64,000 bases of DNA from Neodontobutis hainanensis (taxonomy: Eukaryota > Chordata > Actinopteri > Gobiiformes > Odontobutidae): positions 954,001-1,018,000 of the forward strand of contig JALDNG010000078.1 in NCBI GenBank assembly GCA_024349245.1, written 5' to 3'. The notes under the pieces were generated by a model, which was not told the origin of the DNA, searched no databases, and was given only the letters and a program-made list of their open reading frames with translations. Of the stretch, positions 38,701-49,121 are shown one piece after another. Position 1 is the first letter of the stretch; every line of letters starts with the position of its first letter. Both the position numbers and the translations under genes were made by a program.

Positions 38701-41700
38701 ATAGATTTAGTTTGATTTCCTACTGACGTGTCCATTGCCAGATTTCTGCTGGACAGATAAATTTAAAATTCTTCTTCTTATTATTATTATTATATATTTT
38801 TTTGAGGGTTTAGGAAAGATACAAAAAATAAAATATTTTTATATTTTTATTTACCATTTTAAGTATTTTAAGTAAGTTGTGCTACTCAAATGTTAAAACC
38901 ATGGAAATGATTTTAACGTTTTCTTGTACTTATGGTAGTGTCGCTTCAACTCCATAACCACACAAACACCCGTGTACCAATGCTTGTGCATGAGATTTAG
39001 GAGGCGTTCACTCAAAATGAGCTGTAAAGGATGGGGGCCACTCTTACGCATGCGCTCATTTAAAAAACTCACCAACAGTTGTTGGTTTCTCCATCAGCGA
39101 ATACAGCCCCTGTAGACATCTTTAATGTGTAGTGTGTGTTTTGTGGACGTACCGAGGAAGTCGTAGTAAAAGTAGAGCAGGATGAGCATGCTGCAGCACA
39201 TGACCACAAACACACAGATCATGATGGGAGTAACATCCACCATGTCCTCGCTCTGCTTCTCCGCTCCGTCGTCACGTTTGTGCTTCATGTAGCGTCTGCG
39301 GGAGGGGCACACACACCAACACAACTGTTACCAAAGTTTGTTTACTGATCGTTTGTGACATTCCAAACACAATATTTACACACTTCCTGTCCCAGCATCC
39401 ACTCGTATTGGAGCATATTGTTGCCTGTGGTCCTGTGAGTCAAAGACCACATATTAGTCACCTTGGCTGCTTTACCAAAGAGGACAGACTCACAGAGGTT
39501 TAAAGTGGTGACTCACTCAAAGAGTTTCATATAAATAAGGCTGCCCTTGGATTTACAGTGCTTCAAAACAAGACACACGGCGGACAGACAGCTCCTCTTC
39601 TGCAGAAAAATAGAGCACTCACACCGTTTTTACAGGCAGGAAGTTAAGACTAATTTACCCTGAGATGAACCTGAATAAATGAACTTGGATTTAAATTTAG
39701 GAGTTGAATGGTATTGGTTTGGAAACGGAGAAAAAAAAGCTGCTGTGCGAAAGTGAGGAGGGATAACTAGGATAAAATCTACAATTAGCTGCTTTGCCAC
39801 TCAATGTTTTTCTGTGGCTTTAATGAACACCATATTAACGTTTACAACAAATTTGAAGTCATTCACACATGAATAAGCCTTTTCTTTCTGGATTTGCCAA
39901 CAGAGAAATAAAGGCACAAATGCTTTTCAAAGTAGGCTTTCATCGAGCAGAACGACTGGGCTGATTAGTGCAAATATTCTTCCAGTATTTTCGGATAACA
40001 TGCTGCATTCATCTTGCCATCAGTTTTGAGAGTCCTGTATTTCAGCTGATTATCTGTGGGTTTTTCTTTGCATCTCAAAAAAATGTCAGTGTAAGTGGAT
40101 AAGAAATGCAAGGGTCTGTCAGGAGCCCAGAAATTCACTGACCTTTTATACACACACCGACTACAAACAAACAATCACAGGCGAGGAGGGTTACCTTAAG
40201 TAGCCATTCAAACCATTTGATCAGGGTCATTTGTCATTATATTTTAAAAAGAGTAAACACAATTGTTTGACAATTGCTTCACCCAAACACTAACTATGAG
40301 TGAAAAAAAAGTTTTTGTGTTATCATTTATATTTTTAGAAAAATCACAAAAAACTGTAAATAAGTCTGACTATTTGACTTAAAATTTAGTTTATTTAGTT
40401 AGTTTAGCTTTATTTTTTATTATACCATTGTTATCACCGTGGGGAAATTCCTAGTCGGCACTGTCTGTACATTGTGTCTACTTACTTTTTGTGGTCTCTG
40501 CTGCCGGCCCAGTATCCTCCGATGGCAACTGTCCCCACTGCCATTAAAAAAATGATAACCATGTTGTAGTCCAACACTGGTTCATTAGGCGCGTACATAG
40601 CAACTAGCTGTCCTTTCCCATAACTCTGCAGCACACAGACAATGTATTAGATCAACACCATTTAATACAGTTACACAAATATTTGCTTACATTATTTAAA
40701 CTCACTTTGCTTATTTCCAGCATATCTTCATAACTCAGCAGTGCAACAGGAATGTCAATCTCTTCGTACTGAGTTTTGTTTCCTGCTGGTGGTGTCTGTA
40801 AAAAAAAAACACACATTGTAAACTGCCCAGTAAAAATATTATTAAATTGTTCATATTATTTTTCTTAATTGGCAGTACATGTTAATTAAAGGATTACCAG
40901 TCTGTCTTTGCTGACAATAAGCAGCCCCTTGGCTCCATTGATCTGGGCCAGTCTGACCTTTTCATAGAAAGTACAGTTCCCCCTCAGCACCATTAGGATG
41001 CGGTTTGGGAACCCCCCCTCTGGTACCTCAGAAGGTGAGCACAGGACTGATGTCGTCAGGTCGTAGGTCTGTAGACGTGACTGTAAGACAAGTATAGAAA
41101 AGTTACTCAAATAGAACAGTAATTTTTTTAGGGCAGTTTCACACAGACACTGTTTGGTGTTAGACACTAGATTTATTAGCTATTTTTAAAAAATTTAATG
41201 TAACAATCATACTAAAATAAACAGGTAATAGATAATCTTCTGATCTAATTAAATGCACTGTGAAAAAAGGCTTTTTTCCCTTTTTATTTAACTGTCAAGC
41301 ACAAATGCTTGGCACATTTTTTATTAAAAAAATTGTTTTATTTATTGCACCTCTCCGCGATACAGATATCGCATATACTATTATTGCGATGGCAATATTT
41401 GTTCAATATATCGTGCAGCCCTACTTGCCTGCTTGCCTACTTGGCTTCCCATCTAAATAAAATAATGACATGCTGTTATATCTGAGGTCCAATTTACCCT
41501 GTATGAGGACCACTATAAGCAAATAACTTTTAGTTAATAATATAATGATAAACTATCTGCATCATTGTTGGCTGTTACATTTTTTGTATTTTTGTTTTTA
41601 CTTACAGCTTTATTTAGGTCTTGAGGTAGTCGGGCCCATTGTGAGTTAAAGAATATGCAGTAATCTTTTCCTTTGCTTTTGTCGTCATCACTAAAATGGG

Positions 41701-42500
41701 CCATGCCATACTCTCCAACCACCTGAACACAACAGACACAACAAGTCAAGAAAAGAGTACAAAGTTATACAGCTATGTACAATTATGTATATTGATTATA
41801 TGAGAATAACAAAACATATACAAAAAATATTACAACCATAAATCCCTATATCATTCTCATTATTATAGTAGCAAAAGTAAAACTAGTATTAATATAAATA
41901 TGTAGAATACAGATTGATTTTAATATAACAGAGCAGCACATTAACAGAACCTATATTCTACTAAAAACTAGCTAGCCTCTTTTATTAAGTTTGGCAACAG
42001 TTGGCACGGTCTGTACACCCATTTACTCTATGTTTAAGAAGTTCTCATACTAAAATTGTTCCCAAAATATGTTCTAGCTAACGTTAGAAGACAACTATTA
42101 CTTTCTATGTCTAACTTACGGATAAAGGGCTAGTTGTCATAGCTACGGCTGCTCTACTAATGGTTATTATGCTAACTTATTAAATTAGTGAAACAGCGAG
42201 CTATAAAAGACACACAGGAATAAACTATTAACTATTTAGGTAAATTAGTGCTAATCTTGTTATGCTAAACTGGAGAGCTGTAGAAGTTTGTGGGAGCAGT
42301 AGTTAAAGCCGCAAGCTAATGCAGTTGTAGCATCCAAGCTAATACTCGAGCTACTGTCCGGTAAAACTATTTTTTTCTGTAACACGTGCCAATCTAGAAA
42401 GTAAATACTAAGGATAGCAGGGTTTCAACGCCAATGACGCGGCATATCTGACCTTTTGGATGAAAAAAGCTGCCCAAATCAGTGTTTTAGGAAGCCTCAT
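35777..42500 (-). CDS. sppl2b: signal peptide peptidase-like 2B (intramembrane aspartyl protease)
   Basis: Minus-strand exons from the start: 42500-42453, 41722-41606, 41080-40898, 40795-40706, 40625-40486, 39295-39153, 38585-38489, 38414-38298, 38215-38134, 38050-37976, 37895-37833, 37747-37648, 36875-36798, 36440-36280, 35947-35777. They sum to 1665 nt, 554 residues plus stop. SPPL2 proteases cut type II membrane stubs such as TNF or CD74 in late compartments and the plasma membrane. Seen: a short hydrophobic signal peptide (MRLPKTLIWAAFF); a lumenal protease-associated domain with RGNCTFYEKVRLAQ and possible glycosylation sites NCT and NKT; a basic loop RYMKHKRDDG; multiple membrane spans; the catalytic pair VYDVFFVF and LLGFGDILVPG; and the PAL motif GQPALLYLVP. 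All key residues are present. The cytosolic tail is short and proline/glutamate-rich and ends KKDVKSN, shorter than the human tail. Fish nomenclature may use sppl2. Confidence 0.93.
35975..36018. repeat. short tandem duplication
   Basis: CTACATAAGAGATAA occurs twice about 23 bp apart in the last sppl2b intron, with GCGAC and GCAAC flanks. It is a small local duplication without evident role. Confidence 0.7.
41347..41426. repeat. fragment of a fish MITE-type repeat
   Basis: CGCGATACAGATATCGC and AATATATCGTGCAGCCCTA resemble an abundant fish repeat whose end reads TAGGGCTGCACGATAT. Only one terminus is clear, so class assignment (hAT-like) is an inference. Confidence 0.4.
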
Positions 42501-42540
42501 GATGCCTAGCTAGTGTTTGTTTTCCCCATCAACCTCCGCT

Positions 42541-42670
42541 CAGCTCGTCTGTGCGGAGTAGCACCAGCTGTTCTCAGGGACCCGCCCACCTACCCAGGAC
42601 CGCTCTGATTGGCAGTCACATGAAAAAAAAATAACTGGGAAGACGTCTCTGATTGGTTACGTAAGTGTCA
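42541..42670 (-). promoter_or_regulatory. sppl2b promoter region
   Basis: Upstream of the sppl2b start codon (42500) in its orientation are two CCAAT boxes (ATTGG on the plus strand at 42608-42612 and 42652-42656), 44 bp apart. A GC-box-like CCCGCCCACC also lies near 42590. TCACATGA at 42616-42623 fits the M-box/E-box type bound by MiT/TFE factors. There is no clear TATA box. Function is inferred from motif and position only. Confidence 0.45.
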
Positions 42671-42859
42671 ATAATATCAAAAACGTTTTGTTTTACTCTT
42701 AGTACAGTGACTGTGAGGGTATTACCTCTCTGTTTATAAGGGCTCTCAGGCATATGCACATTCTAATATAATTAGTATAATAGTATATAATAGTTTAAAG
42801 GAAAACATTGTGGGATCCCACATCCATGTTTGTGATCCACTTCACAGGTGCTGTAGCGC

Positions 42860-42877
42860 TCCCTGGTGGTCAGGGAA
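42860..42877 (+). pseudogene. collapsed tRNA-Glu remnant
   Basis: Only 18 nt of the 72-nt tRNA remain: TCCCTGGTGGTC joined to AGGGAA. The missing 54 nt are bounded in the intact copies by GGTC at both ends, so deletion through a 4-nt microhomology explains it. Both promoter boxes and the anticodon are gone. Confidence 0.88.
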
Positions 42878-43012
42878 CTAGCACTTTTAAACTCTGAACT
42901 GTTTAGGGAAAAACTCAAGTGTGTTCCTTCTTTGGGATCAATATCTTATCTCAGCTTGAGCACTTTTAGAAGAATGCCTAGTCCAGCTTTAATTCAAACT
43001 GTTACACAGCGC

Positions 43013-43084
43013 TCCCTGGTGGTCTAGTGGTTAGGATTCGGCGCTCTCACCGCCGCGGCCCGGGTTCGATTCCCGGCCAGGGAA
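43013..43084 (+). tRNA. tRNA-Glu (anticodon CTC), copy 1
   Basis: The 72-nt gene matches the vertebrate tRNA-Glu-CTC sequence. The acceptor stem TCCCTGG pairs perfectly with CCAGGGA, the anticodon loop holds CTC, and box B is GGTTCGATTCC. CCA is not encoded, as is normal for eukaryotes. A TTTT run starting at 43092 can end Pol III transcription. Confidence 0.97.
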
Positions 43085-43219
43085 CTAGCACTTTTAAACT
43101 CTGAACTGTTTAGGGAAAAACTCAAGTGTGTCCCTTCTGTGGGATCAATATCTTATCTCAGCTTGAGCACTTTTAGAAGAATGCCTAGTCCAGCTTTAAT
43201 TCAAACTCCTACACAGCGC

Positions 43220-43291
43220 TCCCTGGTGGTCTAGTGGTTAGGATTCGGCGCTCTCACCGCCGCGGCCCGGGTTCGATTCCCGGTCAGGGAA
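43220..43291 (+). tRNA. tRNA-Glu (anticodon CTC), copy 2
   Basis: This copy is identical to copy 1 except that the acceptor stem has T instead of C (TCAGGGA), giving a G-U wobble as in the common human gene. The flank differs after ACTAGC: the first T-run is only TTT, and no TTTT follows for more than 100 nt. Transcription may use a weak terminator or read through. Confidence 0.96.
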
Positions 43292-43699
43292 CTAGCTTTA
43301 TGGACAACTCATAAACTCACTTGCTTAGAAGGAAACTTCTCAAGTATTGTCGCTGATGTTCGATCGTTGTTCACAAACAAACGATAATGAGTTCAGTTTA
43401 ACTGTTACCACACTAGTTGATACCAGACTTATTAATCTCAGGTTCGAGCATGCTGCATCTTGTTAACATTGACGTACTACAGCGTGAGGTCACTCCATAT
43501 GTCTGTCCTTCTGCTGCAGATTTACTTAGGTCAAGTTACACAGAAACACGGGATGTTGTCATATTTTACTTCAAAATAAAGTCACTACAGCAAAATACTG
43601 TAACCAGGCTGTCATAAAAAGTCATATTAGGGAAATTATACAAACATCACAATCCATTTCTATTCAATCCATTTCTATTCAATTTATTCAAAACGCAAA

Positions 43700-43845
43700 A
43701 GCCCGGAGTGAAGCCCGCATTTGCATGAATACCAGATATTCTTTGGACCGGAAATGTCTTGTTACCAATAACACCTTGACTCTGCCAATCCTGATACATA
43801 CACGGTCCTTCCTACAGGAATGCAGCAGTCGTAGCCAGCCGCAAT
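43700..43845 (+). promoter_or_regulatory. dapk3 promoter and non-coding first exon
   Basis: A perfect octamer ATTTGCAT (43719-43726), an ETS-type site ACCGGAAAT (43747-43755) and two CCAAT boxes (43765-43769, 43785-43789) precede a strong donor GCAAT|GTAAGT at 43845/43846. A non-coding exon 1 ending there would splice to 44572. The start of transcription is not determined. Confidence 0.5.
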
Positions 43846-44610
43846 GTAAGTTTCCACTACTATTAATTTATTTTCAGTTTATTTTCTTTAATTTAAACAT
43901 GTGTGCTAGGTGTAATCATGTGTTTAGCTAGTTTAAGTGTTTAACATTAAGCTAGCTTTAACAGTCAGTTTGATCATGTTAACGTTAGCTGTTGTCAGTT
44001 AAGCTAAGCTAGCCACATTCTTTTTATATTTTCAGTCGGTTTAATTTATTATTTTTTTAGCTTACATTTAAAGATAATGTTTTAAGGTGTTACTTGTTTT
44101 TGTGTGTATGAGCGCGGGCTGTTAATTGTTGTTCGTCGTTGGATTAATAATCTTTGTGTTTCTTTTCCAGCTTTTATCATAGGACTTTATTGTCATTTAA
44201 TTCATTATTTAATTATTGCATTAACTCCAAGTAATCTTTACTGTGGTGTTTAAACTATTGATTTAAAATGCTGTTTATAATGTAGTCTAGCTAACCTCCT
44301 TCCTAGACCCTTTTAATTGGGGGAGCGTTGCCTGGTTTAGGGTAACGCAGATGATGTAGTGCGACTGGTATGCGTGGCTCTGACATCACCCTGAAAGTCT
44401 GTAAAAAAACTTCTCTGACTCGACTCTGGCCAAATAAGGTGGAAACATTCACAGGTTATTAAATATGAACTGCATAGCGCTCTTGGGGGACGTTGTTTTT
44501 ACAGGCTTTATTTTTTTTACTTTATGCAAACTTTGCTTCATTACTTGCTTCTTCTTCTTTTGTCACTGCAGTGAAACTCAGTGCTCCCATCATTATTCAG
44601 TCGGCTAACC

Positions 44611-45162
44611 ATGGCTGGCTTCAGACAAGAAAATGTGGAGTTGTATTATGAGATGGGAGAAGAACTGGGCAGGTATGTGTGTCACAGTTTTCAATACCAT
44701 TTTTAAAGTTTTAGTTTTAGCATTGTCCTTAGTATTGCGCCCCCACCTTATTCACTTTTTTATTGTATACGGTACTCCAGTACCGTATACAATAGAGATG
44801 ACTCCATCTCAAGTTGTTTTTGTCTGCAGTAATGCAGCAAAACTATGACATCACAGCCCCTCAATGTGCCATTTCTCCCTCTGCTGTGGTGTAGTGCCTC
44901 TAAAGTAAAGGGAAATGTGTTATAGCAGGGGAACACACACAAAGAAACTTGGAAAACACATATTGGCGTTGTCACAGATTTCAATTGTTCTAAAGCGTAA
45001 TATATCAACACATTGCCAAACTAAAGTGTGTACAATTATGCTTATGCTTCATAAATGAGCTCAACACTGCGACAACAGTTTACGGATTCTGCAGATGGAA
45101 TTTAATGATGTGCTGCAGATGTCAATGAGACAAGGAAAATATTTGTAATTGCACTAATAATG

Positions 45163-45213
<51 letters not shown>

Positions 45214-45584
45214 GCACTTTACATTCTAAAAAAAAAAAATTTTTTTTTTTTGGTGCAGTATGCATGCTTTTTAAGTTGTGGGGACACTGGTACAGCTGCG
45301 TTTTGAAAATGAAATTAATTAAATTTTGTGAACAATGTTTTTTATTTTTTGTAATGATAAATGAGACATGTTACATTTTCATACCAAAACAACATTTGAG
45401 TGCAAAACAATTCCAGCAGGTTTACTTAAAATTTCCAAGATATTGTGACACAACACTGAGTAAGTTTAGTGAAGGCACAAGGCTTCAACTCCTGCTGCTT
45501 CTCGGATGGTTTGACTGTCCAAGGTAGGAAGGTGTTTTAGCAAAATAATGAATTCATCTTCAGTGTGGAGAATGTGTGTATGTG

Positions 45585-45637
<53 letters not shown>

Positions 45638-48600
45638 CTTTGTTTTATTTTTCTCTATGAACTCTTTCTCCCTTTCATCAGTATGTCTTGCTCTACTACT
45701 GTTTGTCTCTGCAGTGGACAGTTTGCCATTGTCCGTAAATGCAAAGAGAAGAGCTCAGGGGTCGAATACGCCGCCAAGTTCATCAAGAAACGCCGCCTCT
45801 CGTCCAGTCGTCGTGGAGTGAGCCGTGAGGAGATTGAGCGCGAGGTTAACATCCTGCGGGAGATTCAGCACAGCAACATCATTACGCTGCACGACATTTT
45901 TGAAAACAAGACCGACGTGATCCTCATCCTGGAGCTGGTGTCCGGGGGGGAACTGTTTGACTTTTTGGCTGAAAAGGAATCGCTGACAGAAGAAGAGGCC
46001 ACGCAGTTCCTCAAGCAGATCCTCGATGGTGTTCATTATCTCCACTCCAAACGCATCGCCCACTTCGACCTTAAGGTATTTTGGTCTATTTAGAAAGAAA
46101 TTGTTCCTCTACCTGTTTTTTATTGTCTGACAACTAGCGGTAGCATACATGTAACATGGGGTATTGCTATTGTATTATTTATTCATCTGACCCTAAAACT
46201 TATTAGAAGTTTAAAGGATGGTTGTGAACATTCAGTGAATTAGGGCTCTTTTTTTTGTTTGTTTGTTTCAGAGGACTGAACTAAATGAATTGTTTTCTGT
46301 TCTGGTGCAAACTAAATTAACTGGGGAACACGTCCGTCTAATAGTTCTTTTGATAATGAGTATGCTTTTCCATAGATGAGTTTTAGTTGTAGTGAACACA
46401 GAACTACAACAGAGATTGAGTGGAAAGGAGTCCCTATTTGTTCAGTCATACAAAAAAACATATTCTATAGGAACTATTGGATATAGTGGATATAACTGTA
46501 ATCATCATGTATTGCATTCTTGTTTTTCTCTTTCAGCCTGAAAACATAATGCTTTTGGATAAAAACGTCCCAAACCCCAGAATCAAACTCATTGACTTCG
46601 GGATTGCTCACCAGATCAAAGCTGGGAATGAGTTTAAGAACATTTTTGGGACACCAGAATTTGTCGGTCAGATACTTTTTAAAAAACATTTTATTCATGC
46701 CAACCTTGTAAGAGAATAAAACCTCTGAGTCAGACGTATAAATCTGGTTTGTATTAAAGCGCTCATTCCTCTGTTTTTTGCAGCACCAGAAATAGTCAAC
46801 TACGAGCCGCTGGGACTGGAGGCCGACATGTGGTAAGACATCTGTGTGGGGTTTACACTTTATAGCTGTGCCCTGATCTTTTTGTTTTGGCTGTTTCCAC
46901 TCATGTTGGCTTTTTGTCTTTCTACAGGAGCATTGGAGTAATCACATACATCCTGTAAGTCTTAGAAGTGAACGGATTTTAGAAATACAAATGGCCAAAA
47001 AAGAGCTTGTCATGTGCTGATTGTCTGTGCATTTTAAGATGTTTAGAAAGAAAAAAATACAATGGTAGCTAGCCTCTAACTAGGACTTTTGTTTAGTAAT
47101 GCTACTATAAGTCTAAAAAAAAATGGCTTAAACTAAAAACAAGTCTTATTGAAAGCCAATAATAAACACATGTATACTCACAACAATAAAAAAAATACTT
47201 TATTTTCTGCAAAATCATATTACTAAATCTTATTTCCGTCAGGCTGAGTGGAGCCTCACCATTTTTGGGTGAAACCAAACAGGAGACTCTGACCAACATC
47301 TCAGCTGTCAACTATGACTTTGATGAGGAGTATTTCAGTAACACCAGTGAACTGGCCAAAGACTTCATACGGCGCCTGTTGGTTAAAGATCCCAAGTAAG
47401 GCTCTTATCAGGCGTGAGGCTCTTGGCTGATGATTGACACTTGTGCAAAATGTGGCCATTTCCTCCATTAGTAAAGCAGATCTGGCCTTACATTTAATTA
47501 AGTATTGGATTCAATGTATTTACTTCCCTCTATGTTTTAAGTTTTAGCATTATCTTATACTTTACAAAAAGTGTAGCATTATTTACCATTTAGAATTATA
47601 TGACTTCATGTGTTTTTCTTGTCTATTGTTAACAATTTCTTGAATCTGAAATTTGCCTAAACAGCTTTTTTTAATCTCATTTTTATCCATTTAAAAGTGT
47701 AGTAAAATTATCAAATGGAGTTGGCCTCAATAATAAAGCATGGAATTGTGTTTTTTTTCACTTTCCATATCAACTGATTTTGTATTTATGTTTTTTGTAG
47801 GAAAAGAATGACTATAGATGACAGCCTCGAGCACCCATGGATTAAGGTATTTTTCTGTTTTGTTGTCATTTATTGAAACTCGTGTGTATTTCCTCTTCTG
47901 ATGAGGGACAGTCATGTGATGCTGCAGAAATGTCTAATTAAGAGTTTATTTAAAGTTTACATTAAAATTTTCATTTAGTCACTTTTAGCCAAAGCAAAGA
48001 AATGAGGAAAACAAGCAATTATAACAACACATGGTATCAAAATGCATAAGTGCACCAAAAACTAGTCTGTTCAAGACCAGCACAGTATACAAAATCTAAG
48101 GATAAGGATTTTTAATAATTTTTTTTAAGAAAAGAGAGGAACGGAGGTAGGACATAAAAAGTTACATGATTTTTTCCATAGACTGCTTCAAGAGATGAAA
48201 AGGTGTTTAATTAAAACAGCAGATATTTACAAAGGAATATATTGTGACGGTATAAAGTAATACAGTCTGTTTTTTCTGATACAGTGGTATTCACTATTAT
48301 AGCCATAAAGCCCAACCCTAATGCATAGTGCTGTATATTGTCCTCTTTAAAAAAATAAAAAATAAATCACTGCACAGAAATACTGCAAGACTATATAACC
48401 TTTGATATATTACAAAAAATCTGTAACCTCTGAGCCAACCCCTCTAAATGCCTGTAGCAATTACCAGGGAACCATTATAATGCCTTTAATGTGTTAAATG
48501 TCTATGAGTTCAAATAAGAGAGTGCTGCTTATACATGCGTAAATCCAGTGAGTTATTGTATTAATGTCCGTTTCCTTTCTGCAGGTGATAAAGAGAAGGA

Positions 48601-49121
48601 ACGTGCGTCCGGAGGAGAGGGACAACAAGACCGAGCGCCGGCGCCTAAAGACCACTCGCCTGAAGGAGTACACCATCAAGTCCCACTCCAGCATGCCGCC
48701 CAACAACACTTACATCAACTTCGAGCGCTTCTCTCAGGTGCTGGAGGAGATTGCTGCCGCAGAGGAGGGTCTGAAGGAGCTGGAGCGTAACCAGAGGTCA
48801 TGCCGGGACGACGTGGCCGCCCTGCTGTCCATTTACGAGGAGAAGGAGGGCTGGTACAAGGAGGAGAACCAGAGCATCTCCGGAGACTTGACCCACATCC
48901 GTCAGGAGCTGCAGCGCACTCAAGCCCAGCGCAAGAAGAGCCAGGAAGAAACGCGCCTCACCATGCAGTCCGCCAACATCCTCAAGCGCAAGTTCGGTCG
49001 CCTGGAGAACCGCTATGAGTCACTGGCGGAGCAGGTTGCGTCCGAGGTGCGCTGGGTGGAGGAGCTGGTCAAGTCCATATCTGCGGACAAAGACAGCCTC
49101 AGCTCTAGCAGCATGCCCTGA
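44611..49121 (+). CDS. dapk3: death-associated protein kinase 3 (ZIP kinase)
   Basis: Coding exons: 44611-44672 (in exon 44572-44672), 45715-46075, 46537-46666, 46784-46832, 46928-46954, 47243-47395, 47801-47846, 48585-49121. They total 1365 nt, 454 residues, the same length as human DAPK3. The kinase phosphorylates myosin light chain and its phosphatase, promoting contractility, blebbing and cell death. Visible: the MAGFRQENVE start, glycine loop GSGQFAIV, YAAKFIKKRRLSSSRRG (the basic loop typical of DAP kinases), HFDLKPENIM, DFGIAH, GTPEFVAPEI, and YILLSGASPFLG. The tail carries a nuclear-localisation and phosphorylation stretch, RRRLKTTRLKEYTIKSHSS, then a C-terminal coiled coil/leucine-zipper region ending SSSSMP. 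One exon is only 27 nt (46928-46954). The kinase domain is nearly identical to the human one; the tail is diverged. Confidence 0.96.
44761..44794. repeat. perfect 16-bp palindrome in dapk3 intron
   Basis: TATTGTATACGGTACT is followed by CC and then its exact reverse complement, giving a 34-nt hairpin with a 2-nt spacer. It lies 88 bp after the exon ending at 44672. No flanking duplication is evident. Confidence 0.92.
45167..45209. repeat. (TAA)n microsatellite
   Basis: About 14 perfect TAA repeats lie in the first dapk3 coding intron. An A-run joined to a T-run follows near 45230-45251 and is itself self-complementary. Confidence 0.9.
45583..45636. repeat. (TA)n microsatellite
   Basis: An almost pure TA dinucleotide tract of about 27 units lies 80 bp upstream of the dapk3 exon at 45715. 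It is likely polymorphic. Confidence 0.9.

Larger units (their letters stand above)
42854..43297 (+). repeat. 207-bp tandem repeat carrying tRNA-Glu (three units, first one shortened)
   Basis: A unit starting at the conserved AGCGCTCCCTGG is repeated three times. tRNA starts lie at 42860 (collapsed), 43013 and 43220. The two complete units are offset by 207 bp; the first offset is 153 bp because 54 bp are missing inside the tRNA. The intervening spacers are nearly identical, for example GGGATCAATATCTTATCTC in both, showing recent duplication. The array sits between the divergent sppl2b and dapk3 genes. Confidence 0.93.

Noticed and set aside
45227..45251. A-run joined to T-run that pairs with itself
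   Set aside because: A simple A/T homopolymer junction, common in AT-rich introns.
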